Part shown: in pieces, positions 55,175-64,000 of the stretch
Numbering within the stretch: position 1 is the stretch's first letter
Layout of the letters: each line of letters begins with the position of its first letter
Notes under the pieces: generated by a model
Told to the model about the DNA's origin: nothing
The model's input: the letters and a program-made list of their open reading frames with translations, nothing else
Database searches by the model: none
Assembly (NCBI GenBank): GCA_036873755.1
Contig: JAVTVY010025174.1
Location: 37,607 to 101,606 of the forward strand
Length of the DNA stretch: 64,000 nt
From: Hanleya hanleyi
Taxonomy: Eukaryota; Mollusca; Polyplacophora; Lepidopleurida; Hanleyidae
Direction of reading: 5' to 3'
Program-made: the position numbers and the translations under genes

Positions 55175-57718
55175 CGAGCAGTCGATGTCCCAGAACAGTC
55201 ACACATGTATTAATGGTTCATGTCGGCTTATATAAAGGCTTTGTTTATATTTCTACTCTCCTTGCCCCCAAGAAGATCGCTAAATGTACATTCGTGTTCG
55301 CTCACATGAAGTTTTGATAGTCTTAATAATGTTGTTGTTATAAATTCTATTTCTATGTGTAGTCATCCGCCTAAATGTTTCCTTCGTATTGGCGTTGCAA
55401 TTTAAGTCATGTAATAGTTTTATATCCATACAAATTGTGTGATACATGTACCGGTAATTAAACTCCAAAATGCACATGAAGAAGGATCACAGTATTATAA
55501 TTTTGGCAAACAACTCGTGAAGGATCAGTCGGTGTCTAAGCATAGTCAGGCAGAAAAGAATGGTTCGTGTCAGCTTATATAAAGTTTTTGCCTTTCTCTG
55601 ACGAGAATCCGAAAAGAAACTATCGATACACAAGGATAGTCGCTCACGACATTCGTGTCAGCCTATATAAAAGTTTTGTTTAAATTTGAAGAGCATTAGC
55701 GGGCTTTGAAGATATACTGTAATATCAGCCAAACCACAACCTGCAAAATAATCCTGTCAGGCTGGAAATCCCCTAATAATAATTGCAAATAGTGCAACAT
55801 ATTATGGTATTCCCGATAAATGTCAGTAGCCTAGAAATCGGTATCTATCAGGGTTCAAGAAAATAAGTCCTTGCAGTCGGAGATATCAGTATGCTGATTT
55901 CAAACAACTGCGGAGATTAAATGAGATTAAAACGTTATTCAGCGAATTACATGACTTCAAACCGCAACGCCAACATTAAGGGGAATCCGGATGTGAGAGA
56001 TTTTGACATTTTTTGGTCAAGTTGAAATTTTAAAAAAGGCACTAAATTATCAAGGGCGCATTATTTCATCTCAGAAAGATAGAACACACAACTAAACACA
56101 AGAAAATATGATTATTTCTTTGAACTAACTCGAAAAAATGACTGTGGAGGAAAATTGACCAAAAATGTAGTGGATTTCTTTAAGTAAAATTTGAAAATTG
56201 AAGAAATGTAGTGACTGTTTAACTCACGAATAAAGTTGAATCATCTCTTCGTTGAGTTCAAACAAGAATGACCTACTTGAAATTTTGGGGAAATAGAATG
56301 CTACACGTGGTCAAACCAACTGAATTGTTCAGGAAAATGGCGATTCACATTTCTTCCTGCTCAGGTGGACTTCTTCCGCCCTCGATGCATTAACCCTTTA
56401 CACAAAACTGAACACCTGTCAATCAAAGTCCATCTGAATGAGACAGTCATTCAACATGTTGTTGCTGATTTGTGTTGTTGTTGTTGTTGGCACGTGTTCA
56501 GGAGGGTTAATGGCATTGAGGTAAGCAAGTTTATGTTCACCCATTCTCATCGACAAACGCTTTCAGAACATGCGATCGCAATGCACAACCATTCAGGTGT
56601 GAGGGCTACTCACCAAAATTCCCTATATTACCATCTTGGTTGTCTAAATTTGATGTAATAGACGGATGATCTGTTTTCCCTGAGTTTGACCAAATTATCA
56701 AATCTCGTGCGATTTCTCGAGAAGAAGGCGACAGGATACTAGAGTAAGGCGGCTGGAAAAAGTACATCTCCAGGGAGGTTTCCAAAAATGATTTTCTGCA
56801 ATGAAACTGCCGAATTAAATATGTTGTATTCTAAATATCACCATATTTTACTGAATTATGATGCCCCTTTGGTGTTTATACATGTTATGGACGATATCTT
56901 CGACATACCTATTTGAGTGATGGATCACCTTGTTTGGGAAAGAAGCACGCTGTCACTTGGTCCGACCTGTGTGATTTCAAAGCGCTGAATTCGATTTCTT
57001 TGCCAACAGCTAGACTTAAAAGTACGTATCTAACTGTGTATTTGTGGAAAAATTGAATTTAATATCTGCTGTAGTTTATTTTCTATTGAATCATCTTTAT
57101 TTCCTTGTGACGTCGGAGGCAAAATGGCGAAATTTCAGCGGTATTTTGTGTTCACGTGCACAGTCAAATATGAAAGTACTGCCACGTGCTTCAGGCGAAA
57201 TGGATAATTTTGCTCGTCGGATCTCCAAAACTTAGTTGAGACATTTTATTTATCCTTTTCCTGGCCTGTTATAGTATTTATTTTCTGAAAGTTGCTTCCG
57301 ATATTCTTTGTCATTTCGTTTCATTTTTGCTTCACAAAGGTATTGAAAGAAGTTTTCCAAAGAAAACAAAATACATTTTTTGTCATTTCATGTCTCATGG
57401 TATCATTGTGTCATAAAATTTGGTCATTATAATGATGAGGGGCGTTTTGGAAATTTAGACTTCGCAAATTTTTTCGAAAATCTCAAATATCCTAATTCTC
57501 CTTAAGAAAACATTTAGGCGGATAACTACACGTAGAAATAGAATTTATATCAACAGCACTTTTAAGCCTATCAAAATTTATATGTGAGCGAACACGAATG
57601 TACACAAGCGAACATCTTGGGGCAAGGCCAGTGGAAATATCAACAATGCCTTTATATAATCCGACACGAACCATTGTGTGTGACTGCGCTTGGGCATCGA
57701 CTGCTCCTTTTCAGGTTG
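55175..57718. mobile_element. 2.5-kb inverted-repeat element
   Basis: Arms 55175-55382 and 57506-57718 are inverted copies: GAGCAGTCGATG, TGGTTC(A/G)TGTCGG, TTATATAAAGGC, TGTACATTCGTGTTCGCTCAC, AAATTCTATTTCTA(T/C)GTGTAG, ATCCGCCTAAATGTTT. Extra partial copies of GTGTCAGC(T/C)TATATAAA lie at 55566 and 55650, and another diverged, minus copy at about 57770-57840. The interior contains no convincing ORF; 56365-56658 (97 codons) has no domain. A (TTG)n run lies near 56474-56490. Confidence 0.72.
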
Positions 57719-57939
57719 TTCGACAGAATTATAATGGCACAGTCTCTGAAGACTTTTACAGGTGTATTTTCACATGCGTTCAATTATAAACTGTATTTAA
57801 GCAGACACGAATATACATAAGCGGTCTTGGAGCAAGGCAAGTGAAGATCTACTTGGATATCGACTTCTTTGAAATACCAGATCTATCAAGACCGATGGGT
57901 TTTTAGTCAGATGAATTCTAATTCCTGAGCATGTATTTC

Positions 57940-58660
57940 GTCACTTTCCTCGTTCAAATCCGGTACTTGAAAATTCGACAATTTTAATTGGCCGCTGGTG
58001 GCCATTTTGTTTTACGGAGCGACTTCTGAAATAGAGTTTTGAGAGACCATGATCTGTTGATTATGTGTACCAAGTTTCGTGTTGATTGCTTCATTGGTTC
58101 CAGAGGAGTAGGTTTAGAAGATGTTTTTGAAAACGGGGTAAATCCAAGATGGCCACTGAACCCTGCGACCAATCACAACCAATTGTTGGCATACGTCCGA
58201 AAGAGCTGCTTCTACATAATATAATGCAATAAACTGCAAGGCTGTACCTCCCGTAGTTCCAGAGTTGTAGCCTGTACAAGATGTGTTCCGTTTCTGACAA
58301 AATTCAAGATGGCGGCCAAACCACGTGACCTAGGAGCAAATTTTTTGTATATTCATGATTGCCATATCATATATCATATATTTCGCCACTTTCGCCGTCC
58401 AAATCCGTTACTTGAAAATTTGACCATTTTGATTGGCCGCTGGCGGTCATTTTGTTTTACGGAGCAACTTCTCAAATAGCGTTTTGAGAGACCCTGATCC
58501 ACTGATTATGTGTACCAAATTTCGTCTTGATTGCTTCCAGAGGAGTAGGGTATAGAAGATTTTTTTAAAAACGGGGTAAATCCAAGATGGCCGCTGAACG
58601 CTGAGACGAATCACAACCAATTTTGACTATGCACTAGATCTCCACATGTCTAATATGTGT
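57940..58660. repeat. Direct duplication, ~460-bp period
   Basis: TGGCCGCTGG(T/C)GG(C/T)CATTTTGTTTTACGG, TTTTGAGAGACC, GATTATGTGTACCAA and AACGGGGTAAATCCAAGATGG occur at about 57990-58150 and 58433-58590. Confidence 0.85.
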
Positions 58661-58689
58661 GCTGAGATTTAGCAATCGTAATATCAGGG

Positions 58690-58815
58690 AGAAGAAATAA
58701 GAATAATAATCCGAACAATAATAAAGAAGTCTTTCGATTTTCATCGGAAGCCTTAATAATAATAATCCGAACAATAATAAAGAAGTCCTCCGATCTTCAT
58801 CGGAAGCCTTAATTA
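58690..58815. repeat. Direct repeat AATAATAATCCGAACAATAA
   Basis: Two copies (about 58702 and 58756) each followed by AGAAGTC and CATCGGAAGCCTTAAT. Confidence 0.85.
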
Positions 58816-59480
58816 GCGTACATAAATTCAACTTCTTTGAAAAAATAAAATCTTATATCTTCATAAAGAGGAGACCTACACAATAAATGTTGCTTGTCTT
58901 CAATCTGATCGGGACAATTAAAACAAACTCTCTGTTCCACCGACAGGTTTTCGTAACGCCCCGTTAACACCTATTCCATTGTGATTCTTACAACAGTGTG
59001 AACTTTCAATATTAGCATATTACTTTTTTGAGTGACACATGATTTCCAATGTTCACTGCATCGCAATACAGAATTTGTTCGGCAGTATTCTGCTCTCGTC
59101 CATTGCTGCCGTTCTTACTCGAACGTGGTTTTTCATTTCGTTGTCGAATGTTTATTCCCTGCCAAGTCATGTTCATTTCCACTGCATTCGTGGAGTTGGT
59201 CAGACAATGAAACACGGCAGATCAGAGCATGTACCGCGACGTCAAATTTACAACAGCCATCTTTTAAAAGAATGAGTGTTGTTTGACTGTATGATTGTTG
59301 TTTTCGAATCGCAATGAAATGGCACGAAATAAAACTTTTCGAAGTTTAGTGCTGTTAATTGTCGGTTTTGTAGCTTTCTGTTGTCTGTGAAACTGAGCAT
59401 CTGACAATTACTAGACCTAGAGCTCGACTTGCGACTTGCAGATTTTGCATTTTGTCATTTCCTTGTAGTCCAAATGCTTA
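58816..59480. other. Gene-free spacer
   Basis: No supported gene; overlapping ORFs around 59012-59286 lack domains. Confidence 0.4.
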
Positions 59481-60829
59481 GTGAAAACGAGACCCAAGTA
59501 CGTATACAAGTACGGTTCTTACAACAGCGTTAGTCTGCATATTACACGAAATGTGGACACAGACCGTGTTTATCGTTTGAAGACTACAATTGTTGTGGTG
59601 TTATATAGCGATCCGAACAGATATGCCAACAAACGTGTAAACATATCGTCATCAAATACGTCTACTTACTCTCAAACTGCATTTACTCTGGAAGATTTAT
59701 TTAACAATCACAAAACGTTTCTCAGGGAAAGAGGTATTTGTCTTCCAACCAAACATAACGATATACCAAAAGTATACTGGACTCCCAAAATGCATAAATC
59801 ACCATACAAAGCTAGATTCATAACTGGTTCTAGAACCTGCACCACCAAGCTTCTTTCAACCCTGTTGACCAGGGCCCTTCAGAGGTAAAAGCATTTTGGG
59901 AAAGGTATTGCGCCACTATTTCTAAAAACTCTGGCGTTGAATGTATGTGGATATTGAAAAACTCAATATGTCTTACGGAAGAACTTGATGCTAAAGGTCA
60001 CATATCGTATAGACATGTATCCACATGGGATTTCTCGACTCTCTATACTACAATCCCTCATCAGGACCTTATTGACCGTCTAAGTTCATTAATAGTATCT
60101 GTGTTCAAGAAAACTGATCGTAGATATATTAATGTCGGAAGCCATATAGCATTCTTTAGCTCTACTACATACAAGAGATATCATTCATGGGATGTTTCTT
60201 TGTTTATAGAGTTGCTTGAATTTCTCATTAAAAATATCTATGTGAAATTTGGCAACGCAATATATCAATAGCATATAGGTATTCCAATGGGTACTAATTG
60301 TGCACCCCTGTTGGCTGACCTATATCTGTTCTCTTATGAATATGACTATATGCAGGCGCTTTCAAAAACAGATCCATTTAAAGCCCGTTCCTTCTCATTC
60401 ATTCATTCTTCTCGCTGTGGATAATCGCTATATAAATGACGCAGTGAAGGATATATATCCACCTTCACTGGATTTGAAGGAAACTACAGATAACCCTACA
60501 GGCACATCATATTTAGACCTATATCTCTATAAAAATGAAGCGGGCCTTCTCTCTCGTCGACTGTATGACAAAAGAGATGATTACAATTTCGACATCGTAA
60601 ATTATCCCTTTCTGGATAGTAATATTCCAGTGGGACCTGCATATGGCGTATACATATCTCGCTTAGTAGCATTTGCTAGATCCTGTGTTAAATGTGATGA
60701 TTTTAATCAACGTCACAAAACATTGTTGCAGAAACTTATAAAACAGGGCTATTCCACCAAGCGCCTCCACTCAAAAGTTTCTCAAATTTGGCGATACATA
60801 TCGCATGCTGATAGCAAAGTACGAACGTA
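59481..60829 (+). pseudogene. Penelope-like element reverse transcriptase, broken
   Basis: Three consecutive reading segments give a Penelope-type RT: LPTKHNDIPKVYWTPKMHKS and KARFITGSRTCTTKLLS (59481-59888), then CATISKNSGVE and STWDFSTLYTTIPHQDL (to 60271), IPMGTNCAPLLADLYLFSYE (to about 60400), then VDNRYINDAVKD, TSYLDLYLYKNE and LVAFARSCVKCDDFNQRH (to 60829). Breaks: a frame change near 59883, a TAG at 60269-60271 and a frame change near 60400-60420. The YxDD catalytic motif reads YIND, the first Asp replaced by Asn. No GIY-YIG endonuclease is visible after it. The element copied itself by RT; this copy cannot. Confidence 0.88.
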
Positions 60830-61010
60830 GCGTGCAAGATCTATGGCGCTACGTTTCGTAACTTGTGTCTAATTCCGCTTAACCCGGGGCTAGGGGCCGT
60901 ATGAACCCATGTACTTCAAGATCCTCACGGTACTCATATGAACAGTCACAATCAAAGCGTGACTGAGATACATCATTCATTAGATGACTTTACAACGAAT
61001 ATTATGGATT
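60830..61010 (+). repeat. Penelope-like 3' tail
   Basis: GTGCAAGATCTATGGCGCTACG, CCCGGGGCTAGGGGCC and CATATGAACAGTCACAATCAAAGCG; partial copies at 19690-20130 and, inverted, 36770-36835. 61045-61115 (CATCATGATGTCTTGCCGGC, AAAGCTGTTGACCGCTTCTC) also recurs in diverged form near 32895-32930. Confidence 0.7.
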
Positions 61011-61368
61011 AACAATACTGATCAGCGATACGGATTTGATATTTTTGGAACATCATGATGTCTTGCCGGCATCACTGAAAGCTGTTGACCGCTTCTCGCT
61101 TGCAGGAAACAAGCCTATGTTTATGTATACTATGATTGTCTTTTTGAATTTGGTGCTAATACTGTTATATGGAATATGGAATAGGTCTTTGGATTATGGA
61201 CGCGGATATTCTCTAATGGACGACGGCTGAATTATGAATGACGGACTAGACGCTTGTAATTATTATAGATTCCATTTCCTTGTCTGGCCTCCTCGCAATG
61301 TGAAAAATTGCAATGAACAACTATTCGGTCAGCACCGATCAATACGGTGGCTTGATAGTGCCATATCA

Positions 61369-61680
61369 TAAAACATTAAACATTTATAAACAATGTTAGT
61401 ATTTATTATCAAATCAAACCTGCTATTGCTATGGCCTTATCTCCCTTTGTAGAATCCTTTGCAGAATAATTAAAACGAAAGTTGTCTCCCCTTAGGGAGC
61501 CCAGCTAGGTTACTTAAGCGCCTGCTCTCTCCTGATACTCCCTCTTTTTTACTCCTGCATCCCGTGATGCGTGTTGTGCAAGGCCGTGGAGTGAGGGGCA
61601 GGATGGGAGGGTAATCAAAGCAATAGCAGGTTTGATTTGATAATAAATACTAACATTGTTTATAAATGTTTAATATTTAT
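61369..61680. repeat. 57-bp inverted repeat, likely DIRS end
   Basis: ATTAAACATTTATAAACAAT...CAAATCAAACCTGCTATTGCT at 61371-61430 is inverted at 61619-61678 almost perfectly, with ~190 bp between. ACCTGCTATTGCTATG recurs once more at 61698. Lying downstream of the recombinase on its coding strand, it may be the terminal/complementary region of the DIRS-like element. Confidence 0.7.
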
Positions 61681-62059
61681 TGCTCAAATCTTCACCTGCT
61701 ATTGCTATGACTCACTACCAACGTATGGAGGTGGGGGCCTCGGCCTTGTTGTAGTTCCTGTAGCAGGCGGAGTAACCGCTGAGATGATCACGGACATGGC
61801 ACACTAGTACTCGACAAGAGGGACCCTGGTCGGCGACGCTGTGGGTAATCATGGAGTAATCATAATAGATTGTTGAATGTGGCCACTAATTACTCGTCCA
61901 TGCAAACCGTGATCGTGGATGTGGTGCACAATTTTACCCCCACGAAGGAACTCGGGCCGGTGGCGCTGTGAGTATTCGAGTGGTAAGCAGTGTATAACGA
62001 ATAGAAGCGGTCCTGTACATCCCAGCAACATCGTATACAAGGTGCCCATCTTATACCAC

Positions 62060-62600
62060 TAAGTCCACAAGCCGTCTTACGTCAACTCTCTGTACTTTAG
62101 TCCCTTGTTGCTGACACTAGTAAACCTGAAATAATACTCACAGATGTGTCAGGTCTTGTAAGATGTCTTGTGAGTTGACAGCAGATGACTTTCTTGTGAT
62201 GATCTTGTAAGTTGGTCATAATTGCCATCATACACCAACTCTCTGTACTTTAAACCTGAAACTGACACAAATATAACTAAAACCAATACTCACCATTGTG
62301 TCAGGCCTTGAAAGATGTCTTGTGAGTTGGCAACTGGCTGGTGATCATGTAATATGGTGGACATGTGATTAGCTGTGATGATGCCGTACGTTGGCTGACT
62401 GTTTGGCTTACAGCACACTAAATACTCACCCAGAGAGAACCCGGGTCGAAGACGCTGAGGGAACTCGTGGATTAAAATCAAAAACCTGATTGTAAATGTG
62501 GTAATAGAGGGAAACCCAGGTCGTGGAGACGCAGTGGGTGTTAATAGAGTAAAACCAGTAATAAGTAAGAAAGGCCATGCCTAAACCATACTCACCGATG
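62060..62600. repeat. Degenerate ~155-180-bp repeats
   Basis: CAACTCTCTGTACTTTA, ACCTGAAA, AATACTCAC, GTGTCAGG(T/C)CTTG and AAGATGTCTTGTGAGTTG repeat at about 62085-62200 and 62237-62340; a weaker copy is near 62590-62640. Confidence 0.75.
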
Positions 62601-62744
62601 AGTCGGGTCTTGTAAGTTGGCTGACTGACTGGCTTGCTGCGACGATCGGAGTTACGCCCCCCCCCTCCGTTTGGAAAAACTAGTGGACCACATGCTGGGT
62701 AGCCACCAGCGGCCCTAGCGTGGTCACTCTATCTGACTATACTT

Positions 62745-64000
62745 ACATGTCTCACAGATAGTGAGTAAAAGCCGAATTGGCACTCCAAGTACAGGATTGG
62801 ACAATGACGTCCAAGGATAAGTCCTTCCATAAAAGCCATGAAGTAGCGATGGCACGAATTCCATGAGACGAAGCAGATGCCAGAAGTGGGGGAGCGTGAA
62901 GGGCGAGTTGATATGTCCACTTAATGGTCTTCTTCAACCAAGAGCCACAGTATTCTTGGAAAGCTGTCGATCGACACATCAGTCATTGTCTTCAGATATC
63001 ACCATATCACTGCACAGTATGTACATGTGGATTGATGTCACGAACCGCAGTTGGCTGAAGAGACAGGAATAACAGTCGACGAGATCCCCGACCAGGGTCG
63101 GTACGAGAGAGGTAGTGACGTAGGTTCGTACAGGGCATAACAGGATGTCGCCATCAAGGCCACGAACAAAGTCTGTTAATGCAGGGATAGGGTACAAACG
63201 TTGAGCACAAGGGCCTTGGCGCACAGCCTCATTCTTGGCGATGAACTCAGGAACGGGACGAAAAGAAATGCGAGACCAATCTGCCGTCCAGGTCAGCGAC
63301 TTCCTCTCCAGGGCGTGAAGCTCAGAAACTCTAGACGCCAAAGCGAAGGCCGCCAGGAAAGCAGTCTAGTAGGAAACAGCTTTAATAGAGACTGACTGTA
63401 TAGATTCGAAAGGCGGACGAGGAAGGGCACTAAGAACCACACCAATATCCCACTTCGGTAACAGTTGTCGAGTACGGCGAGACTGTAATGCGAAGGCACG
63501 TAGGAGAGCAGAGATATTGTCATCCAGACTAATGTCGATGCCGGTCGAAAGACGTAAAACCCTAACCAAAGCAGACCGGTACCCCTCAATGGTGTTGATT
63601 TGAAACGTCTATCTCGATGTAGGAGAAGGAGGAAGTCAGCTACTAAGGAAAGAGAGGCAGAGTCGAGATCGGAGTCACGTTCTCGGCACCAGGAGACGGA
63701 ATAAGCCCATTTCGATTGATAGAGTTGCGATGTGGAAGATCGATTGGCTGAAACCATCGGCTGTGCAACTTCTTCTGAAAATCCTTGGACCGTAAGTGCA
63801 CTCTGGATAGTCTGCAGACGTGGAAGTTGAGCCATCGCGGGTTGTAATGGATTATCCCAAGAGGTTGACGCAACAGGCTGGGCCAAACTGGAAGACGACG
63901 TGGCGGTGCGGTGAGAAGCGGAACCAGAGCCAGAAACCACTGACGACGAGGCCACCACGGAACTACGAGCAGAATGACGCAGTCGTGCTGAGTAATCTTT
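62745..64000 (-). pseudogene. DIRS-type tyrosine recombinase, broken, open at window edge
   Basis: Minus-strand reading from the window edge: Ser-rich N-terminus, then QGFSEEVAQPMVSANRSS, QLYQSKWAYSVSWCRERD (core-binding domain), INTIEGYRSALVRVLRLSTG, LLPKWDIGVVLSALPRPP, ASRVSELHALERKSLTW (catalytic Arg), RLYPIPALTDFV, then SSHGIRAIATSWLLWKDLSL (HxxR box) and CTWSANSAFTHYL (catalytic Tyr). These are the R...HxxR...Y residues of tyrosine recombinases, as used by DIRS elements to integrate circular DNA. Breaks: frame change near 63600, TAG at 63366-63368, frame change near 63130, stops near 63000, and TGA right after HYL where family members usually have Arg. No RT/RNase H is in the window; it may lie beyond 64000. 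The copy is inactive. Confidence 0.88.

Noticed and set aside
63201..63395. Plus-strand ORF over the recombinase
   Set aside because: Antisense shadow of the DIRS recombinase.

Overview
The window is eukaryotic, repeat-dominated DNA, most likely from a marine gastropod mollusc. No operons, Shine-Dalgarno sites or dense ORFs are present. Evidence for eukaryotic origin is TATA boxes, AATAAA signals, tRNA-derived SINEs, long satellites, non-LTR, Penelope-like and DIRS-like retroelements, and one spliced gene model. The gastropod guess rests on a GTGAGTGAGTGAGTT...TTTAACGTCGC repeat (50470-50650, fragment at 5786-5842) that resembles a very common abalone-type repeat from memory. No conserved host housekeeping gene was recognised; nearly all long ORFs are repeat artefacts.

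Layout. 1-5712: satellite with a 29-bp monomer, split by a 5'-truncated LINE (2971-3470). 5713-6430: two minisatellites. 6770-9115: a G+C-richer island with a TATA box, a 97-codon ORF, a histone-mRNA-like stem-loop just after its stop, a second degenerate transcription unit and a 157-bp tandem array whose units each carry a short hairpin. 10400-15950: two inverted SINE copies, a dispersed repeat and a foldback element. 15953-19232: a second, unrelated satellite, again with a 29-bp monomer (about 113 copies). 19690-21000: nested repeat insertions and MITEs. 22092-25104: a 3-kb element with long (~440-500 bp) terminal inverted repeats that carries its own Pol II-type unit for a small C2H2 zinc-finger/acidic protein. 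25350-27330: two more copies of that unit facing each other around a cluster of CRE (TGACGTCA) sites. 28931-30170: LINE 3' half. 31650-38400: minisatellites, a SINE with perfect target duplication, dispersed repeat copies. 41004-41320: L1-like reverse transcriptase scrap.

42643-49028 looks like a complete ~6.4-kb DNA element: 26-bp TIRs (23/26 matching, TACAC...), subterminal GGTGTAAA repeats at both ends, and a minus-strand gene of at least five exons with frame-compatible splice sites and a downstream AATAAA. Smaller MITEs at 20425-20984 have the same TACAC(T/C)CT end style.

49340-64000: Penelope-like scraps, LINE scrap, a 5S rRNA-derived stretch, a SINE tail with perfect 17-bp target duplication, an inverted-repeat element with repeated TATATAAA promoters, a broken Penelope-like RT (59481-60829) and, at the right edge on the minus strand, a broken DIRS-type tyrosine recombinase (62745-64000) with a hairpin downstream at 61369-61680. 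The genes do not form a pathway: they are independent mobile-element genes. The most unusual parts are the TIR element with the zinc-finger unit, the possible histone-like gene, and the 6.4-kb spliced TIR element.
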